Source: a virus. From it: 26,923 nucleotides of DNA. The stretch lies in the IMG/VR virus record IMGVR_UViG_3300040807_000248, positions 1 to 26,923 of that record. One strand, given 5' to 3'. Below, piece by piece: positions 1 to 6,656 of the stretch. Position numbers and translations under genes: made by a program. The notes beneath the pieces were generated by a model. That model ran no database searches, had not been told where the DNA came from, and saw only the letters and a list, made by a program, of their open reading frames with translations. Every line of letters begins with the position of its first letter. Position 1 is the stretch's first letter.

Positions 1-18
1 TACTGCGTGAAAGCATAG
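1..18 (+). CDS. 3' end of an upstream gene (partial)
   Basis: The first bases read Tyr-Cys-Val-Lys-Ala-stop, with TAG at 16-18. Ten bases then separate this stop from the ATG at 29. The same stop-to-start spacing and sequence recur before the gene at 2033, where the stop belongs to a tail-fibre gene, so this is probably the end of another tail-fibre gene. Only five residues are visible, so no function can be read. Confidence 0.35.
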   Translation, partial: YCVKA

Positions 19-28
19 GGAGACTGAC

Positions 29-1006
29 ATGGCATTATCAAAAATACTACCAGCCTCTCAAGAGCAATATGCAGGGGCGAGAAATCTTATCATCAATGGC
101 AACTTTGCTATTGACCAAAGAAACGGTGGCTCAAGCATAACACCTACCAATGGTCAGTTTAGTGCAGACAGATGGAAATGCTCTTTAAGCCAAGCATCAA
201 AGTTTTCTGTGCAACAAGTAACGGATGCTCCTGTTGGTTTTCAAAATTCAGTTAAACTTACTAGCCTTTCTGCTTACACTCCTGTTTCTTCTGATTACTT
301 TCTTATTCAGCAACAGCTAGAAGGATATACAGGCGCACATTTACTTTATGGAACGGCTGATGCAAAAACAGCAACTTTATCTTTTTATGTAAAGGCATCT
401 TTAACAGGGACTTTTGGTGGTGCGATTAGAAACAGTAATGGTTACAGCAGAACTTATCCTTTTGAGTACACAATTAACTCTGCAAATACTTGGGAAAGAA
501 AAACCATAACATTTGCTGGCGATACATCTGGCACTTATTTAACGACAAATGGTGCTGGAATCACAACAACCTTTAGCATAGGTGCTGGGACTGACTTTAA
601 GTCAACAGCAAATGCTTGGGCGGCTAACAATGATATTGCAGGAAGTAACGCAACAGATGTTGTGGCAACTAATAGTGCGACATGGCAACTTTCTGGCGTA
701 CAGCTAGAACTAGGCGAGACAGCCACACCGTTTGAGCATCGGTCTTATGCGGATGAGTTGGCTAGGTGTCAGAGGTATTACTGTAAAACTATTCAAGAAT
801 TAAAAAGTTCTTATGGTGCTACTTATAATTATGTTGATTGGCTGTTTCCTGTTCAAATGAGAACTGCTCCGACTATTGGAGGAAATGTTACTGGAACTGC
901 TGATGGTGTTCAAATAGACGCAGCGTCTCGTTATTCATCCGGTAGTTCTTATGCAAGATTTGGAAACGGCACGGCTAACCCAGCTACAGCAGATGCGGAG
1001 TTATAA
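29..1006 (+). CDS. Tail fibre / receptor-binding protein with carbohydrate-binding-like domain
   Basis: This 325-residue protein has the pattern common in tail-fibre tips: LIINGNF near residue 20, a DRW around residue 48, a beta-rich middle, then VQLELGETATPFEHRSY followed by CQRYY near residues 222-249. In known phage fibres this pattern marks a carbohydrate-binding-like jelly roll involved in host surface recognition. There is no long N-terminal tail-attachment region, so it may bind another fibre subunit. An SD (AGGGAG) sits just before the ATG. It is the first complete gene of a run of fibre genes. The receptor is unknown. Confidence 0.75.
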   Translation: MALSKILPASQEQYAGARNLIINGNFAIDQRNGGSSITPTNGQFSADRWKCSLSQASKFSVQQVTDAPVGFQNSVKLTSLSAYTPVSSDYFLIQQQLEGYTGAHLLYGTADAKTATLSFYVKASLTGTFGGAIRNSNGYSRTYPFEYTINSANTWERKTITFAGDTSGTYLTTNGAGITTTFSIGAGTDFKSTANAWAANNDIAGSNATDVVATNSATWQLSGVQLELGETATPFEHRSYADELARCQRYYCKTIQELKSSYGATYNYVDWLFPVQMRTAPTIGGNVTGTADGVQIDAASRYSSGSSYARFGNGTANPATADAEL

Positions 1007-1183
1007 ATGGATATCACATCAGCACAATATATTAGAAATAGAGATGACACTGATAATATAGCTATTGCCGCAACTGTTAACGGGCAAGATATGGAAGTTC
1101 CCATAGACCCAGCCAACCGCCACTACGCAGAAATTTTGCGTCAGGTAGATGCTGGCACACTAACAATAGCGGAGGCAGACTAA
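1007..1183 (+). CDS. Small conserved protein of the tail-fibre cluster (58 aa)
   Basis: The ATG follows directly after the stop of the preceding fibre gene, and the stop (TAA) shares one base with the next ATG at 1183. The product is a 58-residue acidic protein with MEVPIDPANRHYAEI and QVDAGTLTIAEAD. That PxDxxNRHYxEIxxxVxAGTLxI pattern is one I associate with small proteins encoded beside tail-fibre genes in marine phages. A role as fibre accessory or assembly factor is inferred from position only. The tight coupling to both neighbours argues that it is a real gene. Confidence 0.7.
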   Translation: MDITSAQYIRNRDDTDNIAIAATVNGQDMEVPIDPANRHYAEILRQVDAGTLTIAEAD

Positions 1184-2022
1184 TGCCATACATAGGTAAA
1201 AATCCAGTAGGCGGTGGCTTTCACAAGCTGGATGCTCTGACTGCCTCTGCCACAGATACTTACGCTTTGACGCTAGGTTCTGCGGCATATTATCCAGAGA
1301 GTGCTAACCAACTGCTAGTCTCTCTGAACGGTGTTATCCAAGCACCACAGGACAGCTTCACAGTGTCTGGTTCTAACCTAGTGTTTGACACGGCTCTGAC
1401 AGCCTCAGACAGCATCGACTTTGTTGTTGCGCTGGGTGATGTGCTGGCTGTGCAGACGGTTACTGATGGGGCTATTACGACTAACAAGATTGGTACTGAT
1501 GCTGTCACTACAGCTAAGATACAGGACGGTGCTGTTACTGCGGCAAAGCTGGCTGGCACTTATCAAAATGCTGTTTCTGTAGCACTTATAGCTGACCAAA
1601 AAACTTTGAATACTGCTGGGGGTACATTTACTAGCGGTGCTTGGCGCACAAGAGATTTGAATACAGAGATATTTGACCCTGATGGAATAGTAAGTATTTC
1701 GTCTAATCAATTTACATTAGGTGCTGGCACATATCTTATACAAATAAAAGCCCCTGTTTATAGAGTTGGTAGAAACAGAGTAAGGCTTTATAATGTTACG
1801 GACAGTGTACTAGAAGGACTTTCAAATAGTCAGTTTGAAGATGGTGACAATGATGGAAATAGTCTCACTGAAGCTACAGTGTTTGTAACCCCAACCGCTT
1901 CTAAAACTTATGAAGTACAACATATTGGTGAAAATACAGTATCAACCTATGGATTTGGGGTTGAATCAAATCTAGGCGGCAACGAAATATACACTACTGT
2001 TTTTATAACAAAGCTGGCATAG
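1183..2022 (+). CDS. Tail fibre protein with repeat neck and jelly-roll tip
   Basis: The 279-residue protein begins MPYIGKNPVGGGFHKLD, typical of fibre proteins of marine podo- and myoviruses. Residues 1-90 form a beta-rich domain containing LLVSLNGVIQAPQDS. Residues 91-127 contain a repetitive neck (VTDGAITTNKI, DAVTTAKIQ, GAVTAAKL), suggesting a trimeric coiled or beta-helical shaft. Residues about 128-279 resemble a C1q/TNF-like tip (TLGAGTYLIQIKAP, RVRLYNVTDS, TYEVQHIGE). It probably displays the receptor-binding tip. It overlaps the upstream gene by one base. Confidence 0.75.
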   Translation: MPYIGKNPVGGGFHKLDALTASATDTYALTLGSAAYYPESANQLLVSLNGVIQAPQDSFTVSGSNLVFDTALTASDSIDFVVALGDVLAVQTVTDGAITTNKIGTDAVTTAKIQDGAVTAAKLAGTYQNAVSVALIADQKTLNTAGGTFTSGAWRTRDLNTEIFDPDGIVSISSNQFTLGAGTYLIQIKAPVYRVGRNRVRLYNVTDSVLEGLSNSQFEDGDNDGNSLTEATVFVTPTASKTYEVQHIGENTVSTYGFGVESNLGGNEIYTTVFITKLA

Positions 2023-2032
2023 GGAGACTGAC

Positions 2033-2569
2033 ATGGCTTTAATTAAACTAAACAATCAGTCTTTGTCTGCTGTTACTAGCGCAGGGTTGCCCAGTGGCAC
2101 TGTGTTGCAAGTGGTGCAAGCCACAGAAACATCAAGAGTATCAAAAGCGTCTACAAGTACAAACAATTTTACTGCCGCTTTTATGTCGGGAACAATCACA
2201 CCGTCTTCATCAAACAGTAAAATTTTGGTTATTGCCTCAGGAACTATTGGTTGGGAATCAGGAACTTGTCACCTAAAAGTTATAAGAGGTTCAACTGATA
2301 TTTACAGAGGCGATGCAAATGGAAGTAGATTGCAGTCTGCTAATTCTTTTAGACACGCCGCAACAACTTACACCCTTACAATGGACACTTTTAACATAAC
2401 CTTTTTAGACAGCCCTGCAACAACTTCGGCAATAACTTACAATTTGGTTGGCAGTTTAGGTGATACATACAGTGGGGATATTGTACTTAATGGAACTGAT
2501 AATAATGCTAACGCATCTTACGGTGGTGCGACTGCATCATCAATTACCTTAATGGAGATTGCAGGGTGA
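2033..2569 (+). CDS. Short tail-fibre-like protein
   Basis: This 178-residue Ser/Thr-rich, beta-strand-rich protein contains GTVLQVVQATET, ITPSSSNSKILVIASG and a C-terminal ITLMEIAG. The pattern recurs as C-terminal domains of marine phage fibres. Here it stands alone after a short N-terminus (MALIKLNNQSL). Its start lies in a 21-bp sequence identical to that at the start of the gene at 29, so it may be a mobile fibre module carrying its own ribosome-binding site. Receptor binding is inferred. Confidence 0.65.
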   Translation: MALIKLNNQSLSAVTSAGLPSGTVLQVVQATETSRVSKASTSTNNFTAAFMSGTITPSSSNSKILVIASGTIGWESGTCHLKVIRGSTDIYRGDANGSRLQSANSFRHAATTYTLTMDTFNITFLDSPATTSAITYNLVGSLGDTYSGDIVLNGTDNNANASYGGATASSITLMEIAG

Positions 2570-2712
2570 ACCAGAACGACATTGCATTAGCTACTGGTGG
2601 TATTACTGCGCCTCTGTGGTTGCAAGCCCTGAACGATTGGCTAGGGCTTGTAGCTGTTAGCATGACTATTATTCTGCTTGCTATTAACATCTGGAAAAGC
2701 AGAAAGAAGTAG
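2566..2712 (+). CDS. Small holin-like membrane protein (48 aa, GTG start)
   Basis: The GTG at 2566 overlaps the TGA of the previous gene (GTGA) and is preceded by GGAG at a suitable distance. The 48-residue product has a polar N-terminus (MNQNDIALATGG), an amphipathic middle (PLWLQALNDWL), one hydrophobic helix (LVAVSMTIILLAINIW) and a basic tail (KSRKK). This is the shape of small phage holins or holin-like proteins. It opens the lysis block ahead of the endolysin at 3705. Function rests on topology and position. Confidence 0.6.
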   Translation: MNQNDIALATGGITAPLWLQALNDWLGLVAVSMTIILLAINIWKSRKK

Positions 2713-2714
2713 CT

Positions 2715-3167
2715 GTGATAGACCCAGCCACCATAGCTTTGGCGGCTAGTGCATTTGCGGCTGTTAAGAAAGGCATAGCATTTGGCAAAGATATTGAGGG
2801 TATGTACCAAGATGTATCTCGCTGGATGTCAGCTTGCCATGATATTGAATCCAAACATCATAAAGTTAAGCGTAAAAAAGGTCAGTCTATTGCTGAAGAA
2901 GCAATGGAAACTTGGGCGGCTGTTCGCAAGATACGCCAGCAAAGGGAAGAACTAAGACTGTATATGCTGTCTATCAATCCTAATGCTTGGAATGAGTTTA
3001 TTAAAATAGAAGGTCAGATAAGAAAGCAACGGCAACAGGAAGAAGAAGAAAGGCGTAGGAAGGTAAAGAAAACCATAGAGATTATAATCCTTGTTTGCGC
3101 TATGATACTTGTTAGCTTTGCCTTTGCGTTTTTAGTTTGGTGGGTATTTTACTTAAGGAGTCAATGA
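2715..3167 (+). CDS. Membrane-anchored coiled-coil protein, unknown function
   Basis: This 150-residue protein has a GTG start two bases after the previous stop. The N-terminus MIDPATIALAASAFAAVKKG is an amphipathic, Ala-rich segment that I associate with a conserved protein of marine phage lysis or tail regions. A long highly charged helix (about residues 50-120, many K/R/E/Q) looks like a coiled coil. It is followed by a strongly hydrophobic segment at residues 122-146 ending FLVWWVFYLRSQ. C-terminal anchoring makes it unlike the usual Rz-type i-spanin, which is anchored at its N-terminus. A spanin-like role is possible but unproven. Confidence 0.6.
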   Translation: MIDPATIALAASAFAAVKKGIAFGKDIEGMYQDVSRWMSACHDIESKHHKVKRKKGQSIAEEAMETWAAVRKIRQQREELRLYMLSINPNAWNEFIKIEGQIRKQRQQEEEERRRKVKKTIEIIILVCAMILVSFAFAFLVWWVFYLRSQ

Positions 3168-3370
3168 TGGCTGTTACTATGGAAAGATTTTTAGAGTGGA
3201 AGATACTGCCACGCCTAATGATGCTGGTGATGACAATCATGTATATCCGTGTGCTTGAGTGGGGCATGAGCCTAGAGGATTTATCTACTGCTCAGTCTGC
3301 TATGATTAGTGTATGCAGTGGCGCAATGACAGGTGCTTTTGCTGTATGGCTAGGAAGTGAAAAGAAATGA
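3167..3370 (+). CDS. Small two-helix membrane protein, putative holin
   Basis: The start is taken at the second ATG of ATGATG (3167), six bases after AAGGAG; the first ATG is too close. The 67-residue product has two hydrophobic segments, ILPRLMMLVMTIMYIRVLEW and a C-terminal stretch AMISVCSGAMTGAFAVWLG, then a charged tail SEKK. This matches two-TM putative holins in marine podoviruses. Its start overlaps the stop of the previous gene, and its own stop overlaps the next start (ATGA), so translation is coupled. Confidence 0.6.
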   Translation: MAVTMERFLEWKILPRLMMLVMTIMYIRVLEWGMSLEDLSTAQSAMISVCSGAMTGAFAVWLGSEKK

Positions 3371-3705
3371 TACAGTTACTAGGCGTTGTAGGTAATCTTG
3401 CTCAGACATTTCTTGAGGGTAAGGTTGAGAAAGAAAAAGCCAAGTCAGAGATACTCAAGACTGCGGCACAGCATGATAGTAAGTGGGAACTTATCATGGC
3501 TGAGTCTACAAAGAATAGCTGGAAAGATGAGATTATAACTATAGTTGTCCTTGCCCCATGTGTTATGGCTTGGATAGACCCTGAGCTTGCCAAGCGTGGC
3601 TTTGATGTTATTGCTGAGTTGCCTGATTGGTATCAGAATATATTGTATGTAACTATTCTAGCTGGCCTTGGATTAAAAGGCTTGGATAGATTTAGGAAAC
3701 GGTAA
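3367..3705 (+). CDS. Holin, gene-transfer-agent-type 3-TM family
   Basis: The 112-residue protein has a charged helical N-terminus (residues 18-50) followed by SWKDEIITIVVLAPCVMAWI (51-70) and ELPDWYQNILYVTILAG (84-100). The SWKDE...hydrophobic...PDWYQ...G.KG pattern is what I recognise for the family named for holins of 3 TMs in gene-transfer agents. Such proteins open the inner membrane so that the endolysin can escape. It lies directly before the endolysin gene with a stop/start overlap, supporting the role. The N-terminal TM is weak here. Confidence 0.7.
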   Translation: MIQLLGVVGNLAQTFLEGKVEKEKAKSEILKTAAQHDSKWELIMAESTKNSWKDEIITIVVLAPCVMAWIDPELAKRGFDVIAELPDWYQNILYVTILAGLGLKGLDRFRKR

Positions 3706-4154
3706 TGAAACTATCACCTCATTTTAGCTTAGAAGAATTGGTTAAGAGCCAGACTGCAATTCGTAAGGGCATACCTAATTCGCCCTCAGAAGCCCATACA
3801 GAGGCATTGCGTCATTTGTGCATGAACATACTAGAACCAGTAAGAACGCAATACAGCATACCTTTTAGCCCCAGCAGTGGGTATCGTAGCCCTGAGTTGT
3901 GTATTGCTATTGGTAGTTCTGTATCTAGCCAACACGCTAAAGGTGAGGCGGCTGACTTTGAAGTGCCTAGCATTTCTAACTTAGAAGTTGCTGGCTGGAT
4001 TGCTGGTAATCTGGATTTTGACCAGTTGATTCTTGAGCATTACGAAGGTGGCAACAGTGGGTGGATACATTGTAGCTACAAAACAGAAGGCAATCGCAAA
4101 GAGGTTTTAACTTATGACCGAAAGAATAAGTATCGTAAGGGTTTGATTACTTAG
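3705..4154 (+). CDS. Endolysin: zinc D-Ala-D-Ala carboxypeptidase-type peptidase (M15 family)
   Basis: This 149-residue protein starts LSPHFSLEELVKS, the usual opening of M15-type phage and cell-wall peptidases. It carries SGYRSP (58-63), SSQHAKGEAADFEV (74-87, giving zinc ligands His77 and Asp84) and WIHCS with the third ligand His122. These make it a single-domain peptidoglycan peptidase cutting peptide cross-links. No signal peptide is seen, so export depends on the upstream holins. Its last 8 bases overlap, tail to tail, the convergent gene on the other strand. Confidence 0.85.
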   Translation: MKLSPHFSLEELVKSQTAIRKGIPNSPSEAHTEALRHLCMNILEPVRTQYSIPFSPSSGYRSPELCIAIGSSVSSQHAKGEAADFEVPSISNLEVAGWIAGNLDFDQLILEHYEGGNSGWIHCSYKTEGNRKEVLTYDRKNKYRKGLIT

Positions 4155-4329
4155 ACTTTCTGCGTTGCATTGATTGTTTCAATGTGTTGCTAACAAAGGT
4201 TGGGCCATTTCTTCTTTGGTCTGTTCTGTATTTGTCAAAGTAAAATAGTCTATCTCGTTTGTTTTTTAGATACAAACTAAATTCATAGACTGTCATTTGA
4301 GACGCTAAGTTTTTATTCTGGCTCGACAT
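4147..4329 (-). CDS. Small basic protein, unknown (last gene of the early unit)
   Basis: A 60-residue Lys/Arg/Gln-rich protein (ends NTLKQSMQRRKSK) with no recognised family. GAGG six bases before the ATG gives it a fair ribosome-binding site. The start lies 17 bases inside the preceding minus-strand gene, and its end overlaps the endolysin gene by 8 bases from the opposite strand. It lies downstream of the terminator-like hairpin at 4536-4577, so expression may need read-through. Confidence 0.5.
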   Translation of the reverse strand: MSSQNKNLASQMTVYEFSLYLKNKRDRLFYFDKYRTDQRRNGPTFVSNTLKQSMQRRKSK

Positions 4330-4522
4330 CTATTACCTCATGCTCAAGTATTTTATATTTATACAACCATGCACCTTTATTTCTTTTTAATCTGTTTATA
4401 GCTATTTCTTTTGCTTCTTCTATATCTACAGCCATAACAGAAACTTCTCTTTCTATAATTGTTTCAACATAAACAATATGTTTTTTAGCATCCTTTCTAT
4501 TGTTTGTTTGTGTTCTTTTCAT
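4313..4522 (-). CDS. Small protein, unknown (69 aa)
   Basis: The start is set at the ATG ending at 4522 because GGAG at 4529-4532 lies six bases upstream; an earlier in-frame ATG at 4534 overlaps that GGAG and would lack a site of its own. The product has a basic N-terminus (MKRTQTNNRKDAKKH) followed by VYVETIIEREVSVMAVDIEEAKEIAI, a beta-strand/helix pattern seen in many small phage proteins. No function is assigned. It begins just after the terminator-like hairpin. Confidence 0.55.
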   Translation of the reverse strand: MKRTQTNNRKDAKKHIVYVETIIEREVSVMAVDIEEAKEIAINRLKRNKGAWLYKYKILEHEVIDVEPE

Positions 4523-4535
4523 AATAATCTCCATA

Positions 4536-4577
4536 TAAAAAGGCGCACCAGTGGGAACGACTCAAACTGATGCGCCT
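4536..4577 (-). terminator. Rho-independent terminator or attenuator of the recombination operon
   Basis: On the minus strand AGGCGCATCAGT (4577-4566) pairs with ACTGGTGCGCCT (4552-4541), 12 pairs with one G.T, loop 13 nt. It is followed at once by TTTTTAT. It lies about 40 bases after the stop of the SSB-like gene. Two small genes follow with their own SDs, so it may be leaky or regulated. Confidence 0.7.
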
Positions 4578-4578
4578 C

Positions 4579-4612
4579 GGCTTGGAAAGGAGAACTACTT
4601 CGAAACCAAGCC
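4579..4612. repeat. Second short inverted repeat beside the terminator
   Basis: GGCTTGG (4579-4585) and CCAAGCC (4606-4612) form a 7-bp stem around a 20-nt loop, directly next to the terminator stem. There is no T-run. The loop contains, in plus orientation, AAAGGAGAACTAC, the same string that precedes several minus-strand early genes, but no start codon follows it. Confidence 0.5.
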
Positions 4613-4616
4613 TATG

Positions 4617-4997
4617 TTAGAATGGTATAACATCATCTACAGATTCTGTCGCCTGTTGATTATCCTGTGTTTGCTGTTGTTTTTCAGAGACTTGGAATGT
4701 CATGTATGGCTTGCCATCTTTCATGCCTCTCCATCCAGCAATGCGTAGACCATCAAAGATACCTTCCATTGGTCCTGAATAATCTGGTGCTTTGTCATTA
4801 CCCTGCTTGTCATTCTCAAATAGAACGCCAGCTTTGTAGTAAACCTCAACACGTTTATCGCCAGCCTTAGATTCCGTTAAGATAAGAGCCACGTTGCGTT
4901 CAACTCCGTGTATATCTAGCTTACCTTGCAAGATAAACTTTTGTTCAGGGAATGGCTGGAAAGCCGCCCCTCTGTTTGTGTTATCATATTCACTCAT
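4617..4997 (-). CDS. SSB-like single-strand DNA-binding protein with acidic DDVIPF tail
   Basis: The 126-residue protein has a beta-rich core (QKFILQGKLDIHG, VEVYYKAGVLFEN, PYMTFQVSEK) and a disordered Gln-rich linker. It ends in DDVIPF at the extreme C-terminus. Bacterial SSB proteins end in a comparable acidic tip (DDDIPF), which recruits replication and repair partners. The compact core is not an obvious SSB match, so this is either a small phage SSB or a protein mimicking the SSB tip. It lies at the end of the exonuclease/annealing operon, where an SSB fits. An SD (AGGAG) precedes the ATG. Confidence 0.55.
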   Translation of the reverse strand: MSEYDNTNRGAAFQPFPEQKFILQGKLDIHGVERNVALILTESKAGDKRVEVYYKAGVLFENDKQGNDKAPDYSGPMEGIFDGLRIAGWRGMKDGKPYMTFQVSEKQQQTQDNQQATESVDDVIPF

Positions 4998-5356
4998 TAG
5001 AATGTCTCCTTGTTTAGTTTATAGGATGGGGGTTGACCCTTTACCGTTCTGGTTTCAATGTTGTAGCCAGCTTTTCTAGCCAGCTTTATGTATGTGATTG
5101 CTGTCTTTTCAGTTACCTTTAATGACTTGGCAATGTGGTCAAGCCTTTTGAATCTATCACTGATAAGAGGTATCAATGCTCTGTAGTATCCATGATTTCT
5201 TTTTTTAACTACAGGAGTGTAAATTCTATCTGATTGGTTATGGCTGTTCATCTTCTTGCCATACTTCATAACCTCGTTCATCAACCAAATGATACGCTCT
5301 TGCTTGTGTTTAATTTCTTCTATGTCTTGTTTGATTTGTTTGATTGTTCCAAACAT
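4997..5356 (-). CDS. Helix-turn-helix DNA-binding protein
   Basis: The ATG ending at 5356 is preferred: AGGAGG lies six to seven bases upstream and the TAA of the previous gene overlaps it (TAATG). The 119-residue product has a charged N-terminal helix (TIKQIKQDIEEIKHKQERI) that may form a coiled coil. The C-terminal winged-helix-like segment is RLDHIAKSLKVTEKTAITYI followed by KLARKAGYNIETRTVKG. It probably binds DNA. It sits between the annealing protein and the SSB-like protein, so it may regulate or assist recombination. Confidence 0.55.
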   Translation of the reverse strand: MFGTIKQIKQDIEEIKHKQERIIWLMNEVMKYGKKMNSHNQSDRIYTPVVKKRNHGYYRALIPLISDRFKRLDHIAKSLKVTEKTAITYIKLARKAGYNIETRTVKGQPPSYKLNKETF

Positions 5357-5808
5357 TACCAACCTCCTGTATCTTTGTTGCCACTGTCTGCGGCATATTT
5401 ATTGCCATCCATTTCGCCTAAGAATACATCAGCGTTAAAGCCTAGATGTGATAGGGCTTTGGTTAGGCCATCAGTGATAGCCATCTTAGGCGCGTCTTCT
5501 GCAATGCGTTGCTTGCTTGCACTGTAGAATGTACGACAGCCTGAGAATGGTCCGAATATATTTTCACGCGAAACAGTCCAGATAGAAACGTCTGCAATTA
5601 CAGCAGTGTCACCACCTGCCAAATCAATAAAACGTGTTTCGTTTATCCATCCCCAGCCTTGACCGACAGGGCCAAACTGTTCTGTTGCACATCGTACTTG
5701 ATATTGTGGGTCGATTGCTGTGAATGACCGCTTACCAAACGATACCTTCTTTAGATATTGTTTGTCTGATTTGGATACTGTGTTCCAAAGTTTCATGTTG
5801 TCTGACAT
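5356..5808 (-). CDS. Putative single-strand annealing protein (Rad52-like)
   Basis: The 150-residue protein contains KLWNTVSKSDKQYLKKV, FTAIDPQYQVRCATEQFGP, GWGWINETRF and MAITDGLTKALSHLGFNADVF. The middle and C-terminal blocks match what I know of Rad52-like (Sak-type) phage recombinases, where the last block is the GxTKALxxLGFxADVF signature. It would anneal complementary strands exposed by the exonuclease encoded directly upstream. GGAGAAC lies before the ATG. The subfamily is uncertain. Confidence 0.6.
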   Translation of the reverse strand: MSDNMKLWNTVSKSDKQYLKKVSFGKRSFTAIDPQYQVRCATEQFGPVGQGWGWINETRFIDLAGGDTAVIADVSIWTVSRENIFGPFSGCRTFYSASKQRIAEDAPKMAITDGLTKALSHLGFNADVFLGEMDGNKYAADSGNKDTGGW

Positions 5809-6606
5809 TTAGTTCTCCTTTGTTGTTATGCGTAACGAGCCACGCTTGTCACGCTTGATTGTAAGCAAGTCGCAATATACTTCTCGCTCATCATCAGCGA
5901 CCATAGCCTTTAGGTCTGACTTTGCAGACTCAAAAGACTTTGCTGATTGTTCTTGCTCAATGTAGTCATGGCAACGAGATATAAACTCATTGTCACTTGA
6001 GGCATCCCTGCGTGTCATGCCATCTACAGGAATCTTATCTATAGATACAGGTGACACTTGCTCATCACCGAAAGGGCGAGTGTCTGCTTTGACATGACCC
6101 CAAAACTCTTTGAGGTGTACTTGCATCTTGTGAATGTAATCCCAATCTTTCTTGATATAAACAGATTCCCATCTGCGATTGCCAAAGATTACAGATAGAT
6201 AGCATCCATCCTTAACGCTAATCCATAAGTAGAATTGTATCTGCGGCATATACATATTGAGGCAACCTTCCATTGTGTTGCGTTCGTATGTATGCTTTGC
6301 CTCTACAATTTCATGTGTGTCATGTATGCAAGCATCGACAGTACCCTTACATGGTACGCCTTCCCAATTCATTTCGAATGTTCTTTGCTTACTGAGCAAG
6401 TCTAAGCCTCGCTCTATTGCATTGAGTTCATTATCTGCAAACCAGTGCAGATTAAAGTCTTCTGTATATGTACCTAGTTGTACAGCAAGATGGTTGGATA
6501 AATCTTCTGGTTTGGTGCGACCAGTTTTTTCTTCCCATAGTGATACCCAATCACCATCCATGATGCGTCTCATATCTGAGCCGCCAATAAAGCCTTGTCT
6601 ATTCAT
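5809..6606 (-). CDS. YqaJ/lambda-type recombination exonuclease
   Basis: The start is set at the ATG ending at 6606 because AGGAG lies eight bases upstream; an in-frame ATG at 6639 falls inside the promoter/operator. The 265-residue protein carries IGGSD (7-11), LGTYTED (44-50, Glu49), GTVDAC (88-93, Asp91) and IVEAKH (100-105, Glu102 and Lys104), then MPQIQFYLWI (120-129). These are the catalytic motifs of lambda-exonuclease/YqaJ enzymes, which resect 5' ends of duplex DNA. It is followed one base later by the annealing protein, forming a Red-like pair. Confidence 0.8.
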   Translation of the reverse strand: MNRQGFIGGSDMRRIMDGDWVSLWEEKTGRTKPEDLSNHLAVQLGTYTEDFNLHWFADNELNAIERGLDLLSKQRTFEMNWEGVPCKGTVDACIHDTHEIVEAKHTYERNTMEGCLNMYMPQIQFYLWISVKDGCYLSVIFGNRRWESVYIKKDWDYIHKMQVHLKEFWGHVKADTRPFGDEQVSPVSIDKIPVDGMTRRDASSDNEFISRCHDYIEQEQSAKSFESAKSDLKAMVADDEREVYCDLLTIKRDKRGSLRITTKEN

Positions 6607-6627
6607 GTGTAGTTCTCCTTTTCTTTT

Positions 6628-6656
6628 GTTGTACTGCAACTATGCAGTAATGTCAA
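6628..6656 (-). promoter_or_regulatory. Sigma70-like promoter with operator in the spacer, for the recombination operon
   Basis: Minus strand: TTGACA (6656-6651), 17-bp spacer, TACAAC (6633-6628). The spacer is filled by a near-palindrome TACTGCATAGTTGCAGTA (6649-6632). It differs at one base from 11219-11202 and shares ACTGC-N5-TGCAG with the promoter at 8560-8588. It overlaps the stop of the helicase-loader gene and lies just before the exonuclease SD. Confidence 0.65.

Noticed and set aside
29-2569. Diversity-generating retroelement target in the fibre genes
   Set aside because: Considered because Bbp19-like phages such as BPP-1 have one; no template repeat or reverse transcriptase is visible in the window.
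4147-4154. Dedicated bidirectional terminator between the convergent endolysin and early genes
   Set aside because: The genes overlap by 8 bases and no stem with flanking T-runs is seen nearby.
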